Position numbers and translations under genes: made by a program. DNA of 64,000 nt, from positions 1,750,290 through 1,814,289 of the forward strand of contig NZ_KZ614144.1 of NCBI RefSeq assembly GCF_002884445.1, read 5' to 3'. Of this stretch, positions 39,231 to 51,719 are shown piece by piece. The notes under the pieces were generated by a model that had not been told where the DNA came from, did not search any database, and worked only from the letters and a program-made list of their open reading frames with translations. The stretch comes from Paenibacillus castaneae (GTDB lineage: Bacteria; Bacillota; Bacilli; Paenibacillales; Paenibacillaceae). Position 1 is the stretch's first letter, and each line of letters begins with the position of its first letter.

Positions 39231-40679
39231 ATGAATTTGACAGACAGCATACGTACCAAAGTGGTTCTCATTCACACGAACGATATCCATAGTCGCTTAG
39301 AGCATGCCGCCCAAATAGCTTCCTTTATCGCGGAGGAGCGGCGGACCTTTGGCAGCGATAGCGTTCTTGCCGTTGATTGCGGCGATCATATGGATCGGAT
39401 GCGTGTGGAAACAGAAGGCAGTAACGGCGTCGTAAATGTAGAGCTTCTGAATGATGCTGGATATGAAGCGATTACGATCGGCAATAATGAAGGACTGACT
39501 TATTCATTTGATCAATTGGCAGAAGCATATGTCAATCGGGCACAGTTCGCTATTGTGTGCGCGAATATGAAGGCTTCAGACACCGGTGAGCCGCCCGAGT
39601 GGATGATACCCAGCACCATTATTGACAAAAATGGCCTGAGTATTGGATTGATAGGCGTTACCGCAGCGTTTACTGATTTTTATACCTTGCTGGGCTGGAA
39701 GTCAACGGATCCTTTCGAAGCGATTAAAGAGCAGGTTGAGCGTATCCGCAGCAAGACGGATGTGATCGTTGTTATGTCGCATCTTGGCATAACAGCCGAC
39801 CGTCTGATGGCGGAGAAGTTGGAAGGCATAGACCTTATACTTGGTGCTCATACCCATCATTTGTTAGAGGTGCCGCTTATTATTGGCGGTACTACCATTT
39901 GTGCGGCCGGAAAGTTCGGCGAGTACGTTGGGCGGGTTGAAATCGGGATGGATCCCGTTTCTGCTCGCCCTGTGTTCCGGGCAGCCTGCGTGCCGACTGC
40001 CGCTATGCCTGAACAGCAAGGAGCCGCCGCCATTATTCGCGGCTTTCGCGAAGCGAGCCAGCAGCGGCTCAGCCGGGTTATTGCCCGACTGAGCGCGCCG
40101 CTGCCAGCCAGTGTCGAGCGCGAATCACCGCTCGGCAACCTGCTTGCGGCCGGCCTGCGCCGCTGGACTGATGCCGAGATCGGCATCGTTAACGCGGGAC
40201 AGCTGCTTGGCGGCCTTGCGCAAGGAGACGTGACAGCGGGTGAATTGCATGCCCTCTGTCCTTCGCCTATTAATCCTTGCCGGATGAGCATTGCCGGCAA
40301 GCATATCCGTGCAGCACTTGAGCAAGCGCTGCTGCCCGAGTTCATTCACAAGCCGCTGAAGGGCTACGGCTTCCGCGGAGAAGTGCTTGGCACGCTCGCT
40401 GTAGACGGCCTGTCTATTGCTTATGATTCGTCGAGGCCTGACGGGAGCAAGCTCGTTTCCGTTACGGTGAATGGAGATCCGCTCGCGGATGAACGAATCT
40501 ATACGCTTGGTACGATCGATATGTTCAGCTTCAAGGCAGGTTATGAAACGTTAGCGAGGATGGAACAGCTGAAGTATTATTTGCCCGAATTCATTCGCGA
40601 CGTCATCGCTGATCAATTACAAAATTCGACAGCGCTCAGGGAATGTCGAAAAATCCACTGGCATAATGAAACGAAATAA
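39231..40679 (+). CDS. YunD-like metallophosphatase (5'-nucleotidase family)
   Basis: A 482-residue two-domain enzyme of the UshA/CpdB family. The metallophosphatase half has HTNDIHSRLE (~15-24), DCGDHMD, GNNEGLTYS, MSHLG and GAHTHH; the C-terminal half is the 5'-nucleotidase substrate domain (PLGNLLAAGLRRW...). Unlike UshA it has no signal peptide or anchor, which matches the cytosolic YunD type of B. subtilis. The usual GNHE motif reads GNNEG. The stretch 39.9-40.4 kb is richer in GC than its surroundings. GGAGGCG precedes the ATG. Substrate unknown. Confidence 0.85.
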   Translation: MNLTDSIRTKVVLIHTNDIHSRLEHAAQIASFIAEERRTFGSDSVLAVDCGDHMDRMRVETEGSNGVVNVELLNDAGYEAITIGNNEGLTYSFDQLAEAYVNRAQFAIVCANMKASDTGEPPEWMIPSTIIDKNGLSIGLIGVTAAFTDFYTLLGWKSTDPFEAIKEQVERIRSKTDVIVVMSHLGITADRLMAEKLEGIDLILGAHTHHLLEVPLIIGGTTICAAGKFGEYVGRVEIGMDPVSARPVFRAACVPTAAMPEQQGAAAIIRGFREASQQRLSRVIARLSAPLPASVERESPLGNLLAAGLRRWTDAEIGIVNAGQLLGGLAQGDVTAGELHALCPSPINPCRMSIAGKHIRAALEQALLPEFIHKPLKGYGFRGEVLGTLAVDGLSIAYDSSRPDGSKLVSVTVNGDPLADERIYTLGTIDMFSFKAGYETLARMEQLKYYLPEFIRDVIADQLQNSTALRECRKIHWHNETK

Positions 40680-40696
40680 TTCGAAAACATAGGTTT

Positions 40697-40715
40697 ATCG
40701 ACATATAATGTCGAT
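40697..40715. repeat. 19-base palindrome before the second HD-GYP gene
   Basis: ATCGACAT-ATA-ATGTCGAT is a perfect 8-base-arm dyad, 110 bases before the start codon. It could be an operator; no protein can be named. Confidence 0.4.
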
Positions 40716-40825
40716 TAACTAGCATAAAATGGTTGCGATTTTCTCGTTTTTCCCGTACATTAACATTACGATCGGCTTTTTCCGATGTAATATTTAGCAT
40801 ATCATTTAGGGGAAGGACCGAGAAA

Positions 40826-41944
40826 ATGCGTCTGCTGCCAATAACGAAATGTAAGCCAGGAATGAAGCTGGCAAAAAAAATATTTTCTCAGGAGGGCCTC
40901 GTTCTCCTAGGCGAAAACATAGAGTTGACTGAGCGTCTTATTCTCCGTTTGGAACAATGCGGTATTCAATATGTGTACATTGCAGATCCGAGAACGGATG
41001 ATATTATATTGCCTTCCTTAATTAGCGAGGAAACGATGCGGGTCGCGCTTAAGGAAGTGCGTTCAAGCTTCCGCGAGATCATGGATCGACCGCTGACTAA
41101 GAAAGGGGTTATATATCCTTATATAGCAAAGCCGTTAAAGCAAATGATGAACATGATTATTGATGATTTATCCGGACACGAGGACGCTATGATCATGCTG
41201 ATGGACATGAGCTCCGTAGATCATTATTTACTGCAGCACTCCTTGAATGTATGTGTATATACTACACTGCTCGGCATGGGGAATGGATATACAAGAGAAG
41301 AGCTAACGACGCTTGGCATGGGAGCGCTGCTTCATGACATTGGGAAAACTAAAATTCCAATTGATGTGCTTAAAAAGCCAGGCTCCCTGACAAAAGAAGA
41401 GTTCGAAGCGATGAAGCAGCATGCTAGAATCGGATTTGAGCTGCTGAAGGATGAGCCCAATCTTCCTCTGCTGGTAGCGCACTGCGCTTTCCAGCACCAT
41501 GAACGAATTGACGGAAGCGGATATCCGCGGGGAATCAAGGGCGATGAAATCCATGATTATGCCAAATGGATCGGGCTTGTAGATTCATATGACGCTATGA
41601 CGACTAATCGTGTTTATAGCTCTCCGATGCTGCCGCATAATGCGGTCGAACGGCTTTATGCAGGATCGGGCACGCTCTATGAGCAGAGAATGCTGCAGAT
41701 GTTCCGTGATAAAGTAGCTATTTATCCTATCGGTATAACGGTTAAGCTGAATACGGGAGAAGCAGGCGTCATCTCGGATCTTAATCACTCTTACCCGCAC
41801 AGGCCTATTGTTCGTGTCTTGTACAATGAAGCAGGCGAAGATTTGAAATTGCCATATGAACTGGATTTGTCGAAACAATTGAATATGATGATTGTTAGTG
41901 TGAATGATGATGCTGCGGAGGTCAAACATGCCGCAAATGTGTAA
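40826..41944 (+). CDS. HD-GYP domain protein (second), likely c-di-GMP phosphodiesterase
   Basis: A 372-residue protein. It opens MRLLPITKCKPGMKLAKKIFS, the same kind of N-terminal regulatory part as in the gene at 35023, followed by the HD-GYP core: LLHDIGKTKI, HARIGFELLK, FQHHERIDGSGYPRGIKGDEI and WIGLVDSYDAM. All ligands for the metal centre appear present. A C-terminal ~70-residue tail (NTGEAGVISDLNHSYPHRPIVRVLY) is shared in outline with the first HD-GYP protein. The ATG at 40826 is preceded by GGAAGGA; the open frame extends upstream without a ribosome site. Confidence 0.88.
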   Translation: MRLLPITKCKPGMKLAKKIFSQEGLVLLGENIELTERLILRLEQCGIQYVYIADPRTDDIILPSLISEETMRVALKEVRSSFREIMDRPLTKKGVIYPYIAKPLKQMMNMIIDDLSGHEDAMIMLMDMSSVDHYLLQHSLNVCVYTTLLGMGNGYTREELTTLGMGALLHDIGKTKIPIDVLKKPGSLTKEEFEAMKQHARIGFELLKDEPNLPLLVAHCAFQHHERIDGSGYPRGIKGDEIHDYAKWIGLVDSYDAMTTNRVYSSPMLPHNAVERLYAGSGTLYEQRMLQMFRDKVAIYPIGITVKLNTGEAGVISDLNHSYPHRPIVRVLYNEAGEDLKLPYELDLSKQLNMMIVSVNDDAAEVKHAANV

Positions 41945-41953
41945 AGCTTAATA

Positions 41954-41990
41954 CGCATAGGAGCCGATAAGGCTCCTATGCGCTTTTTTT
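41954..41990 (+). terminator. terminator after the second HD-GYP gene
   Basis: CGCATAGGAGCC pairs with GGCTCCTATGCG around a 5-base loop, then a T-run. Confidence 0.88.
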
Positions 41991-42076
41991 GTTGAATTAT
42001 TTGCTTCCTGCCCATATGGGGATTACAATTGAAAGAGAATTTTTCATTCCAGAAAATAAAGTCAGGTGCTGAATTA

Positions 42077-43216
42077 ATGAATACTATAGACTTGCAACAT
42101 CCATACAAGCCGCTTTCTGCGCTATCGCCAACGAATGATCCGTGGGATCCGATTTCTTCGCTGCAGAAGTATGGCAGACATCGTTTAACCAGTGTCGAAA
42201 TGACCGTTACCAATCTTTGCAATATGCGGTGCGAGCATTGTGCCGTCGGAGATACACTCGTGTTATCTGAGCCCGCGAAGCTGCCGCTTCAAGAGATGCT
42301 GAACAGACTAGAGGAAATTGAACATCTTGAGACGATCAGTATTACAGGCGGAGAGCCTACCTTCTCTGATCGAACGGTTAGAGATTATATGGTACCGCTG
42401 CTCCAGTATGCCCGCAGCCGTGGTATTCGCTCACAAATTAATTCCAATATAACGCTGCCGTACAGCAGATATGAGCAGCTTGCTCCTTATCTAGACGTTA
42501 TGCATATATCGTTTAATTACACGTCCCCCAAAGATTTCCATGAAGTAGGCTTTGCCAAAGCCGGTCATCATGTATCGCTTGAAGCAGCAACAAAGCTGTA
42601 TGATAGAATGATTGACAATGCGAAGCGGCTGAGTGAAACCGGCGTGCTTGTTTCGGCGGAATCTATGATCAACTATAGAACGTATAACAAAATAGACGAG
42701 ATTCATAAGCTAATCGTGGAGATGGGCTGCCAGCGCCATGAGGTGCATCCGATGTATCCAAGCTCCTTTGCCAAAGATCTGCCTGTGCTCACGCGTGAGC
42801 AAATGCTGGAAGCAATCGAGCTTCTGCTTCAAGCTAGGGATAAATCGATATGGATGTTATTCGGAACGCTTCCCTTCTATCGCTGCAGTGACAATTCGAA
42901 TGAACGGAAGCTGCTGACGAAACTAGCGAACGAGCCGAACGTAACCGTCCGTAATGATCCAGACGGCCGTAACCGGCTTAATGTTAATTTATTTACCGGT
43001 GATGTGTTCGTTACAGATTTCTCCGACGTACCGGCTTTTGGCAATATCGCTAATTCCAAGCTGGAGGATCTATTTGACAAATGGCTCGATCATTCCCTTG
43101 CGCGCAGCGTCAATTGCCATTGCGCTGCAGCAGCATGCTGCGGACCAAATTTGCTTGTGAAGGATATGTATTACAAAACAGTTGATTTCCATCAGCGGAG
43201 CGCGGTGATTGATTAG
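42077..43216 (+). CDS. yfkAB: YfkAB-type radical SAM / CxCxxxxC protein
   Basis: A radical SAM protein with VTNLCNMRCEHCAVGDTL holding the CxxxCxxC cluster motif, ISITGGEPTFSD (SAM-binding GGE), and the C-terminal CHCAAAAC motif that defines the YfkAB family. The biochemical reaction is not known. The frame opens at a TTG (42029) with a weak GGGGA site; the ATG at 42077, 8 bases after AGGTG, gives 379 residues and is closer to the family length, so it is preferred but not certain. It probably depends on the suf operon for its clusters. Confidence 0.88.
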   Translation: MNTIDLQHPYKPLSALSPTNDPWDPISSLQKYGRHRLTSVEMTVTNLCNMRCEHCAVGDTLVLSEPAKLPLQEMLNRLEEIEHLETISITGGEPTFSDRTVRDYMVPLLQYARSRGIRSQINSNITLPYSRYEQLAPYLDVMHISFNYTSPKDFHEVGFAKAGHHVSLEAATKLYDRMIDNAKRLSETGVLVSAESMINYRTYNKIDEIHKLIVEMGCQRHEVHPMYPSSFAKDLPVLTREQMLEAIELLLQARDKSIWMLFGTLPFYRCSDNSNERKLLTKLANEPNVTVRNDPDGRNRLNVNLFTGDVFVTDFSDVPAFGNIANSKLEDLFDKWLDHSLARSVNCHCAAAACCGPNLLVKDMYYKTVDFHQRSAVID

Positions 43217-43287
43217 TTTATTGGGACAATTCCAGGCTTAAACGAATTATTGCAAGCATATAGCATAATAGAGGGGAGGAAAGGCTC

Positions 43288-44319
43288 TTGTCGATAAAGA
43301 CGGTCGTATTTATTGCCCTTGGATTATTGCTTATCTATCTATTATTTACAGTAGGAGCACCCTTCTTGCTTGCATTAATTGTTGCTATTTTTCTGGAGCC
43401 ACTTAATCAATTGTTTATGAACAGATTCAGAATGAATCGGCTTCTGGCAGCTGCCATTTCAAGTACGATTTTCACGGTCATTCTCATTGGGTTAATCGCC
43501 CTGCTAGGAGTGAAAATCGTCGCAGAGCTTATTGCTTTTTTCAAAAAGGCGCCTAACTATTTCGAGCATGCGAATGAAATGGTCGATGACCTTATTAATC
43601 AGGCGCAGTCTCTTTATCAAAATTTACCTCCTGATGCCATTGCTTCGCTAGAGGAATGGCTGAAGGGACTAACGAGCACTCTTACCGCAATGGTCGGCTC
43701 CTTGTCCAATACGTTTCTTTCCTTTGCCTCAGGCATTCCGGGGATGTTCATTTTCTTTATCGTGTTTTTGGTTGCCATATACATGATAAGCTTTAGTCTG
43801 AATACGATGAAGTCGACTGTTTTGTCGATGTTTGATGAAAAGTCGCAGCCGCAGGTAAACGATGTAATGATTAATTTGAGAAAATCGATTTTTGGATTTT
43901 TACGGTCACAGTTCATCTTGAGTGCCATTACATATGTTCTTTCGTTAATCGGACTGTTGATTCTCGATGTGAAGTACCCTCTAGCGATTGCATTACTCAT
44001 TGTAGTTGTTGATATTATGCCGATACTTGGGACAGGCTCCGTGCTTGTGCCTTGGGGAAGCTATCTACTGCTTACCGGCAATGCATATACTGGAATCGGA
44101 CTAATTGTCCTGTTTCTATTCATTACTGTGTTTCGCCGCATCGTTGAGCCGAAGATTCTTGGAGATTCGGTGGGCATCGGCTCCTTGTCTGCACTGGTAA
44201 GCTTATACGTTGGCTTCAAGCTAGTTGGTGTCATCGGCGTGTTTATTGGACCGCTCGTCGTCATTATTTATATGGCCGCGCGCAAGGCTGGACTGTTCCA
44301 AATGAAAATCAAACTTTAA
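43288..44319 (+). CDS. AI-2E/PerM family membrane protein, YtvI-like
   Basis: A 343-residue protein with about eight predicted spans of the PerM/AI-2E transporter family. The pattern of two N-terminal spans, a long soluble segment (KKAPNYFEHANEMVDDLINQAQSLYQNLP), and late spans with LDVKYPLAIALLIVVVDIMPILGTG and GIGSLSALVSLYVGFKLVGVIGVFIGPL matches the sporulation membrane protein YtvI. Its transported substrate is unknown. The start is a TTG after GGGGAGGAAAGG. It is followed by a glycosyltransferase gene. Confidence 0.82.
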   Translation: MSIKTVVFIALGLLLIYLLFTVGAPFLLALIVAIFLEPLNQLFMNRFRMNRLLAAAISSTIFTVILIGLIALLGVKIVAELIAFFKKAPNYFEHANEMVDDLINQAQSLYQNLPPDAIASLEEWLKGLTSTLTAMVGSLSNTFLSFASGIPGMFIFFIVFLVAIYMISFSLNTMKSTVLSMFDEKSQPQVNDVMINLRKSIFGFLRSQFILSAITYVLSLIGLLILDVKYPLAIALLIVVVDIMPILGTGSVLVPWGSYLLLTGNAYTGIGLIVLFLFITVFRRIVEPKILGDSVGIGSLSALVSLYVGFKLVGVIGVFIGPLVVIIYMAARKAGLFQMKIKL

Positions 44320-44403
44320 CGGGTGACCAGTCGCCGTGTCAGTCCACTTGGACGGAGCGTATGATACTACATTTAGCAGAACATGTAGGAGGCTTTCGAA
44401 TAA

Positions 44404-45564
44404 ATGGCACCCATTAAAGTAGCGATTGTTACCCCTGGCTCATTCCCAATCCCTTCTCCGGGAAGCAGCTCCGTTGAGCGGGTGGTGGAGAAGTTCGCTC
44501 CGCTCCTTATGCCTTATGCGGAACCGCGAATTTACGGAAAATTAAGCAAGCGACTGCCTCGTCATGGACAATTACACGGTGTTGTCTGCGAACGGTTCTC
44601 AGGCGGCAATAAACAACGTTATGTGCAGCAGGTAGCCAAAGCGGTACGGCGATTTGCTCCGCATGTGATCGATGTCGAGAATCGTCCCGAGTTCGTGCTG
44701 AAGATAAAGAAAATAAATCCGGGCACACGTGTCTGGCTTTATTTGCATTCGTCCACGTTCATTGGGCAGTCCTATATCTCACCAGCTAAGCTGCATCGCT
44801 GTTTGCAGGGTGCAGATAAGATCATCGTCAACAGCGAGTTTTTGAGAAGGATCGTTGTGTCCAAAGCCCCTGAAACTTCGGCGAAGCTGCGGGTCATTTA
44901 TCCCGGTGTTGATACGCAGCGGTTTCCATCGCAATATTCAGCCGAAGGAGCAGCAAAGAGGCAAAGCTTGCGGCAGAAAAGAGGCTTGAGCGGCAAGAAG
45001 GTCGTATTGTTTATGGGTAGGCTTATTCCGCTTAAAGGTGTGCATCATTTGCTAAATATCGTTCCGGAGCTTGCAAGAAGCCATCCCGACCTTCTAGTCG
45101 TTATTGTCGGCAGCTCTTTCTATGGCTCGCATCGGAAAACGGCGTATACGCGGAAGCTGGAGCTGCTAGGAAGAAAAAGCCCCGGCCATGTACGTTTTAT
45201 CCCATATATCCCTCATTCTGAAGTGCCGGGCTGGATGCTGGTTGCCGATGTAGTGGTAGTGCCTTCTGGCCAGCGTGAGGCATTTGGCCTTGTCAACGTT
45301 GAGGCGATGTCCTGCGGAGTACCTGTTATCGCTACGCGTGCAGGAGGCATGAAGGAAATCGTTCGGAATGGCGTTACGGGTTATTTGGTTAATCGGAATC
45401 ATATCGAATCGGAGCTGAAGGAAAAATTACACATGCTCTTGCGCGATAAGCAGCTGCGACAAAATCTAGGACGACGCAGCCGCGAGCGAGTGGAAGGGAT
45501 GTTTACTTGGCATCATACTGCTGATCGTTGGATAAAGCTGATAAAGGAAAGCGGCATTAAATGA
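44404..45564 (+). CDS. GT4 family glycosyltransferase (CotSA-like)
   Basis: A 386-residue GT-B enzyme. The N-lobe begins IKVAIVTPGSFPIPSPGSSSVERVVEKF; the C-lobe has FMGRLIPLKGVHHLL, the nucleotide-binding segment, and the E-x7-E motif in REAFGLVNVEAMSCGVPVIATRAGGMKEIV. This is the domain layout of CotSA, a spore coat glycosyltransferase, and of many EPS enzymes. It sits just after the ytvI-like gene, which would suit a spore role, but the sugar and acceptor cannot be told. AGGAGG lies 12 bases before the ATG. Confidence 0.85.
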   Translation: MAPIKVAIVTPGSFPIPSPGSSSVERVVEKFAPLLMPYAEPRIYGKLSKRLPRHGQLHGVVCERFSGGNKQRYVQQVAKAVRRFAPHVIDVENRPEFVLKIKKINPGTRVWLYLHSSTFIGQSYISPAKLHRCLQGADKIIVNSEFLRRIVVSKAPETSAKLRVIYPGVDTQRFPSQYSAEGAAKRQSLRQKRGLSGKKVVLFMGRLIPLKGVHHLLNIVPELARSHPDLLVVIVGSSFYGSHRKTAYTRKLELLGRKSPGHVRFIPYIPHSEVPGWMLVADVVVVPSGQREAFGLVNVEAMSCGVPVIATRAGGMKEIVRNGVTGYLVNRNHIESELKEKLHMLLRDKQLRQNLGRRSRERVEGMFTWHHTADRWIKLIKESGIK

Positions 45565-45586
45565 GGGCCGGCTAGAAATAATAGGA

Positions 45587-45616
45587 TTGACATTTCACTT
45601 TCCGAAACGGTATAGT
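45587..45616 (+). promoter_or_regulatory. promoter of the thi operon
   Basis: TTGACA (45587-45592), an 18-base spacer and TATAGT (45611-45616), just before the TPP aptamer. Confidence 0.72.
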
Positions 45617-45626
45617 CATACAAGGA

Positions 45627-45720
45627 TATCCACTAGGGGCGCCGTCACGGCTGAGATAAAGCGAAACGCTTTGGTCCCTTTGAACCTGATCTGGGTTATG
45701 CCAGCGTAGGAAAGTGGGAT
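45627..45720 (+). promoter_or_regulatory. TPP riboswitch aptamer (THI element)
   Basis: The outer stem CCACT (45630-45634) pairs with AGTGG (45713-45717). Inside are the conserved blocks GGGGCGCC, CTGAGATAAAGC, CCCTTTGAACCTGATCTGGG and ATGCCAGCGTAGGAAAG. Binding of thiamine pyrophosphate should favour the downstream terminator and shut off thiC. Confidence 0.95.
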
Positions 45721-45852
45721 TGTGCGTTTATGTAAAGGGCGAGTAGGCTCTGCCGAATTCAGCTGATTGTTCAGCTTGAATAGGCATTTTTGGCGGAGCT
45801 GCATTAACCGGGGGAATGTCCGTTTGATGCCGCGCCTATGACGACACACTTC

Positions 45853-45881
45853 AACCGCTCCTTCACTGGAGCGGTTTTTTT
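45853..45881 (+). terminator. riboswitch-controlled terminator before thiC
   Basis: AACCGCTCC (45853-45861) pairs with GGAGCGGTT (45868-45876), followed by seven T. It lies 133 bases after the aptamer. CACTGGAGCG inside the hairpin (45864-45873) is also complementary to CGCTCCAGTG at 45895-45904, giving an alternative pairing. The 45882-46001 stretch shows nothing else. Confidence 0.85.
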
Positions 45882-45937
45882 GTTTTTTCAGACACGCTCC
45901 AGTGATAGAAGCTCACGTAGCCGCCGTGCATGTGTAA

Positions 45938-48860
<2,923 letters not shown>

Positions 48861-49742
48861 ATGAATGAATCAAGGAAGGGGTTACAATTGTCTATGGCTA
48901 TGAGCAAGAAAGCAGGGCTGGATTTTCAATTATACGCCATAACGGCAGAATCGAATCATCCTGGCAGATCCTTGGTTGATGTGATGGAGCAGACGCTTAT
49001 TGGCGGTGCAGGAATAGTGCAGCTAAGGAATAAAACAGGCACAAGGGAAGAAGTATTGGAGCAGGCGAAAGCACTGCGGATATTGACCAGAAAGTACAAT
49101 GTGCCGTTCCTCATTAATGATTATGCTGATATTGTCCTTGAAATCGATGCTGAAGGTGTTCATTTAGGGCAAGAGGATATGCCGATAGCCGAAGCGAGGC
49201 GGCTGCTGGGTCAGGAACGTATCATTGGAATTTCAACGCATAATTTGCAGCAGGCGAAAGCGGCAGAGCGTGACGGGGCCGATTATATTGGAGTTGGCCC
49301 CGTCTTTCCAACAAATACGAAGCCGGGACGGCCTGCTGTCACCACAAGCTATGTCGCGGAGGCAGCTAGGCATATTTCAATCCCTTTTGTAGCGATAGGC
49401 GGTATTTCGCCAAGCAATGTGAATGCGGTGCTTGCTGCTGGAGCAAAGCGGATATGCGCTGTATCCTCCATTGTTGGCAGTGATGATCCTGCTGAGGTAT
49501 GCCGTTCATTTCTAAGACAAATAAATTCGGCAGCATTCGGCTATAAATCGATTACGGTGAATGGACAACAGGAGCAGTCGAGCGCAAGGACAATTGATGA
49601 GCTGGTTGTGGAGCTGGGGCAGCAGAACAAAAAGCTTGTTGTCGAGCTTAACGGACAAATCGTGCAGCGTGCACTGTGGGCGGAAACCGTGCTGCACAGT
49701 GGTGCGATAGTAGAACTTGTCCATTTCGTGGGAGGAGGCTGA
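48861..49742 (+). CDS. ThiE-ThiS fusion: thiamine phosphate synthase plus sulfur carrier
   Basis: A 293-residue fusion. Residues ~20-222 are ThiE, a TIM barrel joining HMP-PP and thiazole phosphate: [57 protein letters not shown] and [11 protein letters not shown]. Residues ~230-293 are ThiS, with TVNGQQ, ELNGQIV and a free C-terminal GGG that can be thiocarboxylated. The free C-terminus means the fusion could act without cleavage. The ATG follows GGAG; a TTG at 48888 after AGGAAGGGG is an alternative. It overlaps thiG by one base. Confidence 0.92.
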   Translation: MNESRKGLQLSMAMSKKAGLDFQLYAITAESNHPGRSLVDVMEQTLIGGAGIVQLRNKTGTREEVLEQAKALRILTRKYNVPFLINDYADIVLEIDAEGVHLGQEDMPIAEARRLLGQERIIGISTHNLQQAKAAERDGADYIGVGPVFPTNTKPGRPAVTTSYVAEAARHISIPFVAIGGISPSNVNAVLAAGAKRICAVSSIVGSDDPAEVCRSFLRQINSAAFGYKSITVNGQQEQSSARTIDELVVELGQQNKKLVVELNGQIVQRALWAETVLHSGAIVELVHFVGGG

Positions 49743-50578
49743 TGGGATTGAATGAATGGTTGAAAGGGGATCCACTAACAATCGCGGGCCATAAGCTGCA
49801 TTCTCGTTTTCTATTTGGAACGGGCCGCTTTCCAAGCCCGGCGGTATTGCAGCAAGCGCTCGATGCATCAGGCTCGGAAGTGATTACGTTCGCGGTTCGG
49901 CGTGTCAATCTGGAGAGTACGATGGATGATTCCTTGCTTCAGCATGTGGAAGACAAACCTGTCATTTATTTACCAAATACATCCGGTGCGTCAACAGCGG
50001 AGGAAGCGGTTCGAATTGCCCGGCTTGCACGTGCAGCCGGCCTCGGCAGCTGGATCAAGGTTGAGATTAGCGGTGATCCACGCACACTCCTCCCGGACCC
50101 TATAGAGACGCTTCACGCAACGAAGCAGCTGGCTGAAGAAGGATTTATTGTATTGCCCTATACGTCAGACGATCCCATATTGTGCCGCAGACTGGAGGAA
50201 GCCGGTGCAGCGGCCATTATGCCTGGCGGTTCCCCGATTGGTACAGGTCTCGGATTATTGAACCCCTATAATCTAGGACTTATAGCCGAGCAATCAAATG
50301 TGCCTGTTATTATTGATGCGGGCATTGGATCGCCGAAGGATGCGGCGGAGGCGATGGAGCTTGGTGCGGATGGCATACTGGCTAATACGCCGATTGCGAA
50401 AGCACAGGACCCAGTAAGAATGGCACATGCTTTCCGATTAGCGATTGAAGCGGGACGACTAGCGTGGCTGGCTGGCCGAATTCCGAAGAAACGCTATGCA
50501 TCGGCAAGCAGTGATTGGGCAGGCTCATTATATGAACCGGCTGCAGCTGGTTCTGCTAGAAATAGAGGCGAAATGTAA
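49742..50578 (+). CDS. thiG: ThiG, thiazole synthase
   Basis: A 278-residue TIM-barrel enzyme that forms the thiazole phosphate from deoxyxylulose phosphate, dehydroglycine and ThiS thiocarboxylate. The text [34 protein letters not shown] (Schiff-base lysine), [34 protein letters not shown] and [17 protein letters not shown] is diagnostic. The ATG at 49742 overlaps the thiES stop, with GGGAGGAGG just upstream; longer in-frame readings from 49676 lie inside thiES. Confidence 0.95.
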   Translation: MGLNEWLKGDPLTIAGHKLHSRFLFGTGRFPSPAVLQQALDASGSEVITFAVRRVNLESTMDDSLLQHVEDKPVIYLPNTSGASTAEEAVRIARLARAAGLGSWIKVEISGDPRTLLPDPIETLHATKQLAEEGFIVLPYTSDDPILCRRLEEAGAAAIMPGGSPIGTGLGLLNPYNLGLIAEQSNVPVIIDAGIGSPKDAAEAMELGADGILANTPIAKAQDPVRMAHAFRLAIEAGRLAWLAGRIPKKRYASASSDWAGSLYEPAAAGSARNRGEM

Positions 50579-51699
50579 TGCCTCAATCTGTTATTGTTTT
50601 GGGCGGCGGCATTATCGGATTATCGAGCGCATTTGAAGCTGCGCGCCGAGGCATGCGGGTTACGGTAATCGAGCCCGGAGTTTTTGGCGGTCAAGCGTCA
50701 GGGGCGGCGGCAGGCATGCTGGCTCCATTCTCGGAAAATACCGAGCAGCCGGATGACTTCTTTCAGCTTTGTTTGCGCAGCTTGAGAAGCTATCCCAGCT
50801 GGATAGCAGCTGTAGAAGAGCTGTCAGGCTTGCAGACAGAGTGGATTCAAAGCGGCAGCATCAATGTATTCATGCATGAAGCGGATGTGCTGCCTATCCA
50901 TTCGAGATTGCATTGGCAGAACGAATGGGGGGCGGAAGCACAGCTGATTGATGCTGCGCAGCTTCGAGGGCTTGAGCCGCAGCTTGCGGCATCGGCTGTT
51001 TCCGGCATATTCCTGCCCCATGAAAGCCATGTGTATGCACCGAAGCTAGTGGCGGCGCTTGAAACGGCATGCCGCAGGCTAGGCGTTGTATTGCTGGATC
51101 ATGCCGGAGAGATTGACGATGTAGTTGTTCACACAGGCGGGGGCGTAACTATTCGTGCCAGGTCATTGGAGTCAGCCATCCATGCTGATCGGCTAGTCGT
51201 ATGTGCAGGAGCTTGGGCGGGCGCTTATGAACGTTGGTTCGGACTTTCTATTCCGATACATCCGATACGCGGGCAGATCTGCTCCTTTGAGCATCATACG
51301 AATGAGATCAATCATATGGTGTTTTCGAGTCAAGCCTATTGGGTTGGGAAAAAGAATAACAGGCTCATCTGCGGTGCGTCTGAGGATGTCGCAGGCTTCG
51401 AAACAAGCGTGACCGAGCGAGGCATCGGCCGATTAATTCGAAGCAGCAATCAGTTGTTTCCCTTTCTAGAGAACAAGCAGACCGCACATCGCTGGGCTGG
51501 GCTGCGTCCGGCAACTAGAGACGGCCAGCCGCTGCTTGGTCAGCTGCATTCGGTTCCATCCGTAATAATAGCTGCCGGACATTATCGCAATGGTATTTTA
51601 TTAAGCCCTGTTACAGCGGCTATCGTTGCTGATTTGCTTGAGGGAAAGGCGAATGATTTCAACATCAACGCATTTTCTCCAAGCCGTTTTACTCTCTAG
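50578..51699 (+). CDS. thiO: ThiO, glycine oxidase
   Basis: A 373-residue FAD enzyme of the DAO family that supplies dehydroglycine for ThiG in aerobes. The dinucleotide motif VLGGGIIGLSSAFEAARRG is at the N-terminus, GQASGAAAGMLAPFSE follows, and the C-terminal FAD segment is AAGHYRNGILLSPVTAAIVADLL. It starts at the last base of the thiG stop codon. The presence of ThiO rather than ThiH means the oxygen-dependent route. Last gene of the operon. Confidence 0.95.
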   Translation: MPQSVIVLGGGIIGLSSAFEAARRGMRVTVIEPGVFGGQASGAAAGMLAPFSENTEQPDDFFQLCLRSLRSYPSWIAAVEELSGLQTEWIQSGSINVFMHEADVLPIHSRLHWQNEWGAEAQLIDAAQLRGLEPQLAASAVSGIFLPHESHVYAPKLVAALETACRRLGVVLLDHAGEIDDVVVHTGGGVTIRARSLESAIHADRLVVCAGAWAGAYERWFGLSIPIHPIRGQICSFEHHTNEINHMVFSSQAYWVGKKNNRLICGASEDVAGFETSVTERGIGRLIRSSNQLFPFLENKQTAHRWAGLRPATRDGQPLLGQLHSVPSVIIAAGHYRNGILLSPVTAAIVADLLEGKANDFNINAFSPSRFTL

Positions 51700-51719
51700 T
51701 CATGGACTTTTTTATTAGA

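Noticed and set aside
45616..45849. Minus-strand open frame of 77 codons across the TPP riboswitch
   Set aside because: It is fully antisense to the conserved aptamer and has no ribosome site.
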